Shown piece by piece: positions 37,268-44,697 of a DNA stretch of 64,000 nucleotides. Source of the DNA: Bog-473 sp963751335 (GTDB lineage: Bacteria; Actinomycetota; Acidimicrobiia; Acidimicrobiales; RAAP-2); contig CAVVUB010000008.1 in NCBI GenBank assembly GCA_963751335.1, positions 744,001 to 808,000 of the forward strand. Direction: 5' to 3'. A program made the translations under genes and the position numbers. Numbering within the stretch: position 1 is the stretch's first letter; each line of letters begins with the position of its first letter. The notes under the pieces are model-generated. The model was not told the DNA's origin. It did not search any database and was given only the letters and a program-made list of their open reading frames with translations.

Positions 37268-37678
37268 CTACTCGGTGATGTCGCGCAGGCGCTGGGCGAG
37301 CCCGGCCGCGTTGGGGTCGGCCGCCGCCGGGGCCGCCGTGAGCGCCATCAGCTTGGCCATGTCACCCTCGACGCGGACCTTTCCCTGCATGAAGGCCTGC
37401 ATGCCGGCCTGGGGGTCGCCCTCGACGAGGATCGCCTTGGCGGTGTCGTAGTCCACGGTGACTTTGAGGTCCTGGGCCTCGAGGTGACCGGTGTCCAGTT
37501 CGAGGTCGCCGCCCGAGGTGTCCAGGTGGGCCAGGATGTCCTCGTCCGAGAACGGAACCTGTGTGACGACGAGGTTCATGCGCACGACGTGGGGGACCGG
37601 GGATGTCTTGCCCTGGTACTCGGCGCGGATGGCGCGGGCCTCGTCGAGCCACTCGTCGCTCAGGAACGGGTAGGGCAT
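37268..37678 (-). CDS. SCP2 sterol-binding domain protein
   Basis: A 136-residue single SCP2 domain that binds lipids such as sterols or acyl chains. It has the alternating pattern DLELDTGHLEAQDLKVTVDYDTA and the C-terminal helix with GDPQAGMQAFMQGKVRVEGDMAKLM, the conserved SCP2 signature. ATG 37678 has AAAGGAG as a Shine-Dalgarno on the minus strand just upstream, which decides the start. Neighbours do not define its partner. Confidence 0.9.
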   Translation of the reverse strand: MPYPFLSDEWLDEARAIRAEYQGKTSPVPHVVRMNLVVTQVPFSDEDILAHLDTSGGDLELDTGHLEAQDLKVTVDYDTAKAILVEGDPQAGMQAFMQGKVRVEGDMAKLMALTAAPAAADPNAAGLAQRLRDITE

Positions 37679-37776
37679 GCGGTGCTCCTTTTCGTGGTCA
37701 GGCTCCTGGTCCAGGACCCGCCCCGAACCAACCTGGCGCCGGAACCCTACCCGCGGCACCGGTAGGCTGCCCCTCC

Positions 37777-38538
37777 GTGAGCGCTCCCGTCCTCGCTGGT
37801 GCCGAGCCCTATTCCGCGTCGGGAGACAACCGGGGCGCGCTGGTGTTGCACGGCTTCACCGGCAATCCACAGTCGATGCGCGGGCTGGCCGTGGCGCTGT
37901 CCGACGCCGGTTTCACGGTGGAGATGCCGCTGCTGCCCGGGCACGGCACAGCCGTCGAGGACATGCTGGACACGCGCTGGAAGGACTGGTCGCACGCAGC
38001 GGAGCAGGCCTACACCGACCTGGCCGCCCGCACCGATGCGGTGGTCGTGGTGGGCCTCTCCATGGGCGGCTCGCTCAGCGTGTGGCTGGCCGAGCACCAC
38101 CTCGAGATCGCCGCGCTGAGCCTGGTGAATCCGCTGCTCATGGCGCCCGACGAGGACACACTCGCGTTCCTTCAGGCGATGATCGACGCCGGGGACACGG
38201 TGGCGCCGGGCATCGGTTCCGACATCGCGCTCGAAGGGGCGGTCGAATCGGCCTACCCCGGGCTGCCGTTGCAAGCCGCCCTCTCCCTGTTCGAGGGGGT
38301 GGCTGAGGTCGAGGCGCTCGTGGGCCAGGTCGGCTGTCCCGTGCTCCTCTTCACCAGCACGCAGGACCACGTCGTCGACCCCAAGTCCAGCGCGCTCCTC
38401 ATCGAGAAGGCCAAAGGTCCGGTCGAACAGGTCATCCTGGAGCGGAGCTACCACGTGGCCACGCTGGACTACGACAAGGACGAGATCGAGACGCGCACCG
38501 TGGAGTTCCTCTCGGGCGTGCTCGCCCCACCGGCATGA
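37777..38538 (+). CDS. Alpha/beta hydrolase (carboxylesterase/monoacylglycerol lipase type)
   Basis: A 253-residue serine hydrolase like Est30 carboxylesterase and bacterial monoglyceride lipase. Motifs are VLHGFTGNPQSM (oxyanion hole region), the nucleophile elbow VGLSMGGS, aspartate in STQDHVVDP and histidine in RSYHVATLD. GTG 37777 has TAGGCT (37763-37768) eight bases upstream. Its stop overlaps the gatC start (ATGA), so it heads the gatCAB operon. The physiological ester is unknown. Confidence 0.9.
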   Translation: MSAPVLAGAEPYSASGDNRGALVLHGFTGNPQSMRGLAVALSDAGFTVEMPLLPGHGTAVEDMLDTRWKDWSHAAEQAYTDLAARTDAVVVVGLSMGGSLSVWLAEHHLEIAALSLVNPLLMAPDEDTLAFLQAMIDAGDTVAPGIGSDIALEGAVESAYPGLPLQAALSLFEGVAEVEALVGQVGCPVLLFTSTQDHVVDPKSSALLIEKAKGPVEQVILERSYHVATLDYDKDEIETRTVEFLSGVLAPPA

Positions 38539-38853
38539 CCGAGGGCGCGGGCCCGGCACCGCTGAGCCGCGAGGACGTCCTCTACGTGGCCGGGCTGGCC
38601 CGGCTGGAGTTGAGCGAGGAGGAGGTCGGGCTCTTCACGGCCCAGCTGCGCACCGTGCTCGAGCACGCGCGGCGACGTGGCCGCGCTCGACCTCTCCCAC
38701 CTCGAGCCCTCGTCCCATCCGATCGCCCTGCGCAACGTGTGGCGGACCGACGAGCCCCGCCCCAGCCTGGACCGAGCCGAGGTGCTCGCTGCGGCCCCGG
38801 CGGTCGAGGACGACCGCTTCCGGGTGCCGCGCATCGGGGGCGAGGCGCCATGA
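38535..38853 (+). CDS. gatC: Glu-tRNA(Gln) amidotransferase subunit C, frameshifted
   Basis: GatC stabilises GatA and joins it to GatB in the complex that makes Gln-tRNA(Gln). The start MTEGAGPAPLSREDVLYVAG and LRTVLEHA are in one frame; GDVAALDLSHLEPSSHP and PSLDRAEVLAAAP to FRVPRIGGEAP are in the next. Removing the extra C at about 38670 (GCGCGGC) gives a normal protein of about 105 residues whose TGA at 38851-38853 overlaps the gatA ATG. Without correction the frame runs on into gatA as a false fusion. GatC is needed for viability where GlnRS is absent, so a sequence error is the simplest explanation. Confidence 0.85.
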
Positions 38854-40283
38854 GCGTGGGCGCGCTCGAGTTGGCGTCCGACGTGCGGGCGGGGAGGCGC
38901 TCGGCTCGTGAGGTGGTGCAAGAGGCCCTCGACGCGGTGGCAGCGGGCGACGGCGAGGTCCATGCCTTCCTGAGCCTGCTGACCGACCAGGCCCTGACCC
39001 AGGCCGACGAGGTGGACGCCGAGGTGGCAGCCGGGCGCGATCCGGGACCACTGGCCGGCGTGCCGGTGGCACTGAAGGACAATCTCTGTACCCGGGGCAG
39101 CGCCACCACCTGTGCCTCGCGGATACTCGAGGGCTGGCGGCCGCCCTACGACGCCACGGTGGTGACGTCGCTGCGCCAGGCGGGCGCGGTGGCCGTGGGC
39201 AAGACCAACATGGACGAGTTCGCCATGGGCAGCTCGACGGAGAACTCGGCCTTCGGGCCGACGTGCAACCCGCGGCACGCCGGCAAGGTGCCGGGCGGCA
39301 GCAGCGGCGGCTCGGCGGCCGCCGTGGCGGCGGGGTTCACTCCGTTGGGCCTGGGTTCGGACACCGGAGGGTCCATCCGCCAGCCGGCCGCGCTCTGCGG
39401 GGTGGTGGGGATGAAGCCGACCTACGGTCGGGTGTCGCGTTATGGGCTGGTGGCCTTCGCCAGCTCGCTGGACCAGATCGGACCGTTCGCCAACTCGGTG
39501 GAGGACGCCGCGCTCCTCTACGAAGTCCTGGCCGGGCACGACCCGCTCGACAGCACGTCGTTGCCGTCCACGCCCGAGCCCGTTCTGGCGCAGGTGCACG
39601 ACGGCGCCGAGGGCGTGCGGGTCGGACTGTGTCGCGACCTGGTGGACGGATGCGCGCCTGACGTGGCGGCTCGGGTGCAGGAGGCGGCCGACGCCTTGGC
39701 CCGGGCCGGGGCCAAGGTGGAGGAGATCTCGGTGCCCGAGTTCGGCTACGGCCTTTCCGCGTACTACCTCATCGCTCCGGCGGAGGCGTCCTCCAACCTG
39801 GCCCGCTACGACGGCGTGCGCTACGGATTGCGGGTGGACGGCGACGACGTGGCGGCCATGAACACGGCCACCCGCACGGCCGGCTTCGGTCCCGAGGTCA
39901 AGCGGCGCATCATGCTGGGAACCTACGCCCTCTCCGCCGGGTACTACGACGCGTACTACGCCCAGGCGCAGCGCGTGCGCACGCTGGTGATGCAGGCCTT
40001 CGACCGGGCCTACGAGACGTTCGACGTGTTGCTGGGGGCGACCGCCCCCACGACCGCGTTCGACCTTGGGGCCAAGGTGGACGACCCGATGGCGATGTAC
40101 GTGAACGACGTCTGCACCATCCCGTCCAACCTCTCGGGTCACCCGGCGCTGTCGGTCCCTTTCGGCACGGGGGAGGACGGCCTGCCGATCGGGGTCCAGG
40201 TGTTGGCGCCCGCCATGGGCGAAGCCCTCCTTTTCCGTGTGGGCCGTGCGGTCGAGCTGGGTGCGCCGGAGACGGTGTCATGA
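38850..40283 (+). CDS. gatA: Glu-tRNA(Gln) amidotransferase subunit A
   Basis: A 477-residue amidase-signature enzyme that releases ammonia from glutamine for transamidation. The catalytic triad is Lys in VALKDNLCT, cis-Ser in PGGSSGGSAAAVA and nucleophile Ser in GSDTGGSIRQPA. TNMDEFAMGSSTENSAFGP is the usual conserved stretch. ATG 38850 overlaps the gatC stop and the gatA stop overlaps the gatB ATG at 40280, which shows a tightly coupled operon. Confidence 0.96.
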   Translation: MSVGALELASDVRAGRRSAREVVQEALDAVAAGDGEVHAFLSLLTDQALTQADEVDAEVAAGRDPGPLAGVPVALKDNLCTRGSATTCASRILEGWRPPYDATVVTSLRQAGAVAVGKTNMDEFAMGSSTENSAFGPTCNPRHAGKVPGGSSGGSAAAVAAGFTPLGLGSDTGGSIRQPAALCGVVGMKPTYGRVSRYGLVAFASSLDQIGPFANSVEDAALLYEVLAGHDPLDSTSLPSTPEPVLAQVHDGAEGVRVGLCRDLVDGCAPDVAARVQEAADALARAGAKVEEISVPEFGYGLSAYYLIAPAEASSNLARYDGVRYGLRVDGDDVAAMNTATRTAGFGPEVKRRIMLGTYALSAGYYDAYYAQAQRVRTLVMQAFDRAYETFDVLLGATAPTTAFDLGAKVDDPMAMYVNDVCTIPSNLSGHPALSVPFGTGEDGLPIGVQVLAPAMGEALLFRVGRAVELGAPETVS

Positions 40284-41707
40284 GCGAGTGGGAGATGGTG
40301 GTCGGACTCGAGGTCCACTGCGAGCTGGCCACGAGCACGAAGCTCTTCTGCGGGTGCCGCAACGCGTTCGGCGACGACCCCAACGTCAACATCTGCCCGA
40401 CCTGCCTGGGTCTGCCCGGCGCGCTCCCCGTGCTCAACGAGCAGGCCGTCGAGCTGGCCATGCGGATCGGCCAGGCCCTCCGCTGCGAGATCCGGCCGTC
40501 GACCTTCGCTCGAAAGAACTACTTCTATCCGGACCAGGCCAAGGACTACCAGATCAGCCAGTACGACTTGCCGCTGAACTCCGGCGGATGGCTCGAGTTG
40601 CCCGACGGTACCCGGGTGGGGGTGACCCGGGCCCACATGGAGGAGGACACGGGGAAGCTGACCCACGTCGGCGCGAGCGGGCGCATCAACGCGGCCAACC
40701 ACGCGCTGGTCGACTACAACCGATCCGGGGTGCCACTGGTCGAGATCGTGAGCGAGCCGGACATCCGTTCCTCCGCCCAGGCCCGGTCCTACGCGTCGGA
40801 GCTGCGCGGCATCCTCGTGGCCACGGGCGCGTCGGACGGTCGCATGGAGGAGGGCTCCATGCGGGTCGACGCCAACGTCTCGGTGCGGCCGGCAGGCAGC
40901 TCGGACTTCGGCACGCGCTGCGAGATCAAGAACCTCAACTCGTTGCGCTCGCTCGTACGGGCCGTCGACTACGAGGCGGCGCGACAGATCTCGCTGCTCG
41001 AGTCGGGCGGCCGGGTCGCCCAGGAGACCCGCCACTGGGACGAGTCTGGTGGCCGGACCGAGTCCATGCGTTCCAAGGAGGAGGCCAACGACTACCGCTA
41101 CTTCCCCGAGCCCGACCTGGTGCCGCTGGCGCCGGACGACGCCTGGCGTGAGCGGGTCCGCCTCGGCCTCGGGGCCATGCCGGCCGACCGCCGGGCCGAG
41201 CTGGCCGCCGCGCTCGGGGGCGAGCCGAGCGCGGCCGAGATCGACCAGATCCGCGCCGTGGTGGACCTCGGGCTCGACGGCCTGGTGACCGCGGCCGCGG
41301 CGGCCGGGGCGCCGACGGCGCTGGCCCTGGCCCGGACGGCCAACGAAGTGGCGGCCCAGGGCGAGGCGGCCGCCGGGCTGACGGCCGAGTCGTTCGCCGC
41401 GTTGTTGACCATGGAGGCGGGGGGCCGGCTCTCGGCCACGCAATCCAAGACCGTGCTGGGCGCCCTGCTCGAGCGGGGCGGCGATCCGGCCGCGCTGGCC
41501 CAGGAGATGGGCTTCGAGGCGCTCGGATCGGACACCCTCTCGGCTGTCCTCGACGAGGTCATCGCCGCCAACCCCGACGAGTGGGCGCGCTACGTGGCCG
41601 GAGAGGACAAGATGACCGGCGCCCTCACCGGTGCCGTCATGAAGGCGACATCGGGCAAGGCCAACGGCAAGGAGGTGGCGGCCGAGCTGCGCCGCCGCCG
41701 CGGCTAG
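40280..41707 (+). CDS. gatB: Glu-tRNA(Gln)/Asp-tRNA(Asn) amidotransferase subunit B
   Basis: A 475-residue subunit that binds the misacylated tRNA and activates its side-chain carboxylate with ATP. It begins EWEMVVGLEVHCELAT, and has the zinc cysteines CGC and CPTC, KNYFYPDQAKDYQISQYD, and a C-terminal YqeY-like helical tail ending KANGKEVAAELRRRRG. ATG overlaps the gatA stop. The TAG at 41705-41707 faces the TetR gene, whose probable ancestral stop uses the same CTAG. Confidence 0.96.
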   Translation: MSEWEMVVGLEVHCELATSTKLFCGCRNAFGDDPNVNICPTCLGLPGALPVLNEQAVELAMRIGQALRCEIRPSTFARKNYFYPDQAKDYQISQYDLPLNSGGWLELPDGTRVGVTRAHMEEDTGKLTHVGASGRINAANHALVDYNRSGVPLVEIVSEPDIRSSAQARSYASELRGILVATGASDGRMEEGSMRVDANVSVRPAGSSDFGTRCEIKNLNSLRSLVRAVDYEAARQISLLESGGRVAQETRHWDESGGRTESMRSKEEANDYRYFPEPDLVPLAPDDAWRERVRLGLGAMPADRRAELAAALGGEPSAAEIDQIRAVVDLGLDGLVTAAAAAGAPTALALARTANEVAAQGEAAAGLTAESFAALLTMEAGGRLSATQSKTVLGALLERGGDPAALAQEMGFEALGSDTLSAVLDEVIAANPDEWARYVAGEDKMTGALTGAVMKATSGKANGKEVAAELRRRRG

Positions 41708-41714
41708 CCCACCG

Positions 41715-41786
41715 GACCGAAGAGGTACTCGTCCAGCGGGCCGAAGAGGTACTAGTCCAGCGGGCCGAAGAGGTAGTTGTCCAACG
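41715..41786. repeat. 24-bp tandem repeat, three copies, at the 3' end of the TetR gene
   Basis: Units at 41715-41738, 41739-41762 and 41763-41786 share CCGAAGAGGTA and GTCCA. Read on the minus strand in the TetR frame they give LDNYLFGP, LD-stop-YLFGP and LDEYLFGP. A single base change (GAG to TAG) in the middle copy ends the protein early; beyond it the frame stays open to a TAG at 41706-41704 that overlaps the gatB stop. Confidence 0.95.
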
Positions 41787-42351
41787 TCGGCCCGGCCCAC
41801 CGGGCGATCTCGACCGGCGAGGCCGTCGAGATCGGTGGCATGCGCAGGATGTAGCGGGTGAGGGCCAGCCCCATGAGTTGGGAGGAGACAAGAGCCCGCC
41901 GGCCGACGGTGACGGCTTCGCTCTCGTCAGTGTGCACCGGCTTGCCCTTCCAGACGCGTTCGGCCACGAACTCGCGCATGGCGTCGGCCACGCTGGCCGA
42001 GGTGGCCATGGCGGCCACGCACGAGGCAAAGGACGAGCCCGAACCCTCGGCTCGGTCCCACATGGTGAGGAAACCCGTGACGATGCCCGCCCCGAGTGAT
42101 CCGTCCGCGCCGGCTTCGGGGGCCTGGCCGGCCACCTCGGCCGGGTCGAACGGGAGCGCCATGGCGGCCACGAACAGACTCGCCTTGCCGTCGAAGTAGT
42201 GGTGGACGAGAGCCGGGTCCACCCCGGCCTCTCGGGCCACGGCGCGCAGGCTCGCTCCGTCGTAGCCCTTGGCGGCGAAGACCCGCTTGGCCGCCTCGAC
42301 GATCTCGCCCCGCGTGTCGGCGTTGCCGGGCCGGCGGCCGGCGGCGCTCAC
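41752..42351 (-). CDS. TetR/AcrR family transcriptional regulator
   Basis: A 199-residue repressor. The N-terminal HTH has GEIVEAAKRVFAAKGYDGASL and VDPALVHHYFDGKASLF, the TetR signature; the ligand domain follows, ending in DNYLFGPLD. GTG 42351 is the start. It is divergent from the MMPL transporter at 42422, so it very likely controls that efflux gene. The protein ends at a TAG inside the second copy of a 24-bp repeat; the uncut version would be about 15 residues longer. Confidence 0.9.
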   Translation of the reverse strand: MSAAGRRPGNADTRGEIVEAAKRVFAAKGYDGASLRAVAREAGVDPALVHHYFDGKASLFVAAMALPFDPAEVAGQAPEAGADGSLGAGIVTGFLTMWDRAEGSGSSFASCVAAMATSASVADAMREFVAERVWKGKPVHTDESEAVTVGRRALVSSQLMGLALTRYILRMPPISTASPVEIARWAGPTLDNYLFGPLD

Positions 42352-42404
42352 CGGTGCGATCCCGAAGAACCACAGGTCACGGGGTATTCACCAGCGGGGA
42401 ATTC

Positions 42405-42428
42405 TATGTTAAAACTCATCAATGATGA
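42405..42428 (+). promoter_or_regulatory. MMPL promoter element and palindrome on the start codon
   Basis: TATGTT at 42405-42410 is a plausible -10 eleven bases before ATG 42422, with no Shine-Dalgarno. TCATCA (42416-42421) and TGATGA (42423-42428) form a perfect inverted repeat around one base, covering the start codon. The local stretch is AT-rich against the window. It is a candidate site for the divergent TetR protein. Confidence 0.5.
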
Positions 42429-44665
42429 ATCATACGGTGGTGGAGGCCGGAACCGAGGCGACGACGCGTAAGGCGACGGAGGAGCAGTCACCCCGGACGG
42501 TCCTCGGTCGGCTGGCCGGAGCCTGTTACGACCGCCGGCGCAGCGTCCTCGCGCTCTGGATCCTGGCCATCATCGCCATCACCGTGTTGTCCCAGGTCGT
42601 GGGCACCCATTTCGAGAACAAGTTCACTGCAGGCAACACGCCGTCGCAGCAGGCCCAGAACATCCTGGCGGCACGCTTTCCCGCGCAGTCAGGGGACACG
42701 GCCGACATCGTCTTCCACACGGCGACGCCGATCCCGGACAACCGCGGCGCCATCGAGGCGGTCGTGGCCCGGGTGCGACCGCTGCCCTATGTGCGCAGCG
42801 TGACGAGCCCGTTCTCCGCCGCAGGTGCCCACCAGATCGCCCCGCGCGGCGACATCGCCTTCGCCCAGGTCCAGTTCAGCACCGACACGGCCGACATCCC
42901 GACCGGCGCGGTCAAGCGGGTCGTCGGCGCGGCCCGGTCCGGGGCCCATGCGGGGTTCGCCGTCGAGCTCGGCGGAAATCCGATCTCCTCCGCGGTCACG
43001 GCGGCGCCCGGACCGAGCGAGGGCATCGGCATCTCGGCCGCCATCCTCATCATGCTGCTGGCCTTCGGGTCCGTGGTCGCCATGGGCCTGCCCGTGATCA
43101 CCGCACTGGCCGGGTTGGGAATCGGCGTGGCCCTCCTCGAGCTCCTCACCCATGTCCTCGTGGTGCCGAACTTCTCCCCCGAGATGGCCGCCATGATCGG
43201 TATCGGGGTCGGCATCGACTATGCGCTCTTCATCGTGACGCGGTACCGCCAGGGGATCTTCGAGGGCCGGGATCCGCGCGACGCGGTGGTGACGGCCCAC
43301 ATGACCGCCGGTCGTTCCGTGCTCTTCGCCGGCACCACGGTCGTAATCTCGCTCTTCGGCCTCTACCTGATCGGGCAGGCCTACATGATCGGCCTGGCCA
43401 CCGCCTGCATCGCCGCCGTCCTCATGGTGCTCTGCGCCGCCTTGACCCTGCTCCCGGCGATGCTCGGCTTCGCGGGCAACGCCATCGACAGGCTGCACCT
43501 GCCCGGCCTGCTCCAGAGCGGCGGACCGCCACCCGAGAACGGTTTCTGGCACCGCTGGAGCCGCTACGTGCAGCGCCGGGCCTGGTTGACGGGCGCGGTG
43601 GCCGTGCTCATCCTGGTGGCGCTGGCCCTGCCGATGTTCAGCATGCGTCTCGCCTTCACCGACGCCGGCAACGACCCGACGTCGCTCACCACCAGGCAGG
43701 CCTACGACCTGCTGGCCCAGGGCTTCGGGCCGGGGTTCAACGGTCCGCTTATCGTGGCCGCCGACATGCACGGGCCGAGCGACGTGGCCACGATGAACCG
43801 GCTCCAACAGGCGATCGCCGCCCACCACGACGGCGTAGCCTTCGTCACCCCGGTCCAGTACAACGCGTCGGACACCGGAGGTCTGATCGTCGTGTACCCG
43901 ACGACCTCGCCCCAATCGGCCCAGACGGGGCAGCTCGTGCAAACCCTGCGCAACGACGTGATCCCCGCCGTGACGGCGTCGAGCGACGTCAATGCGCAGG
44001 TGGGCGGAGAGACGGCGGGCAGCATCGACGCCGCCAACTTCCTGGGCCACCGGCTGTTCGTGGTGATCGGCGCGGTCCTGCTCCTGTCGTTCCTGTTGCT
44101 CATGGTGGTGTTCCGGTCACTGGTCCTGCCGCTCAAGGCGGTCATCATGAACCTGCTCAGCGTCGGCGCCGCCTACGGGGTCATGGTGGCCGTCTTCCAG
44201 TGGGGCTGGGCGGGCAGCGTCGTCGGCATCGGAGAGAAGGGGCCCATCGACCCGTGGATCCCGGTGGCGCTCTTCGTGGTCCTCTTCGGGCTGTCGATGG
44301 ACTACGAGGTCTTCTTGCTCTCACGAATCCGCGAGGAGTGGTTGCGCACCCGCGACAACTCGACAGCCGTGGCCGACGGGTTGGCCATCACCGGCCGCAT
44401 CATCACTGCGGCCGCCGCCATCATGTTCTGCGTCTTCGCGTCCTTCGTCATCAAAGATCCGCTGCACATCCTCAAGGTCTTCGGGCTCGGCCTGGCCACC
44501 GCCGTCCTGGTCGACGCGACGCTCGTCCGCATGGTGCTGGTCCCCTCGATCATGGAGCTGCTCGGACCGCTCAACTGGTGGATGCCACGCTGGATGGACC
44601 GTTCCATCCCGACCATCGGCGTCGAGGTCACGCCGAGCGCGCAACCCGCGCCGGTGACCGCCTGA
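42422..44665 (+). CDS. MMPL/RND family transporter
   Basis: A 747-residue membrane protein of the MmpL branch of the RND superfamily, which exports lipids, siderophores or drugs. Two halves repeat the same plan: a helix, a large external loop, then a block of five helices. Key segments are GIGVGIDYALFIVTRYRQG in the first half and FGLSMDYEVFLLSRIREEW in the second, the proton-relay Asp/Tyr motifs. It is divergent from a TetR gene and probably repressed by it. The start may be ATG 42422 or 42425; initiation looks leaderless. Substrate unknown. Confidence 0.92.
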   Translation: MMNHTVVEAGTEATTRKATEEQSPRTVLGRLAGACYDRRRSVLALWILAIIAITVLSQVVGTHFENKFTAGNTPSQQAQNILAARFPAQSGDTADIVFHTATPIPDNRGAIEAVVARVRPLPYVRSVTSPFSAAGAHQIAPRGDIAFAQVQFSTDTADIPTGAVKRVVGAARSGAHAGFAVELGGNPISSAVTAAPGPSEGIGISAAILIMLLAFGSVVAMGLPVITALAGLGIGVALLELLTHVLVVPNFSPEMAAMIGIGVGIDYALFIVTRYRQGIFEGRDPRDAVVTAHMTAGRSVLFAGTTVVISLFGLYLIGQAYMIGLATACIAAVLMVLCAALTLLPAMLGFAGNAIDRLHLPGLLQSGGPPPENGFWHRWSRYVQRRAWLTGAVAVLILVALALPMFSMRLAFTDAGNDPTSLTTRQAYDLLAQGFGPGFNGPLIVAADMHGPSDVATMNRLQQAIAAHHDGVAFVTPVQYNASDTGGLIVVYPTTSPQSAQTGQLVQTLRNDVIPAVTASSDVNAQVGGETAGSIDAANFLGHRLFVVIGAVLLLSFLLLMVVFRSLVLPLKAVIMNLLSVGAAYGVMVAVFQWGWAGSVVGIGEKGPIDPWIPVALFVVLFGLSMDYEVFLLSRIREEWLRTRDNSTAVADGLAITGRIITAAAAIMFCVFASFVIKDPLHILKVFGLGLATAVLVDATLVRMVLVPSIMELLGPLNWWMPRWMDRSIPTIGVEVTPSAQPAPVTA

Positions 44666-44697
44666 GCGAACCTGGGCCGGCCGTATGCTTGGCCCTC

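Noticed and set aside
38535..40283. Single GatC-GatA fusion protein
   Set aside because: The middle has no homology, while the true GatC C-terminus is in another frame and ends on the gatA ATG.
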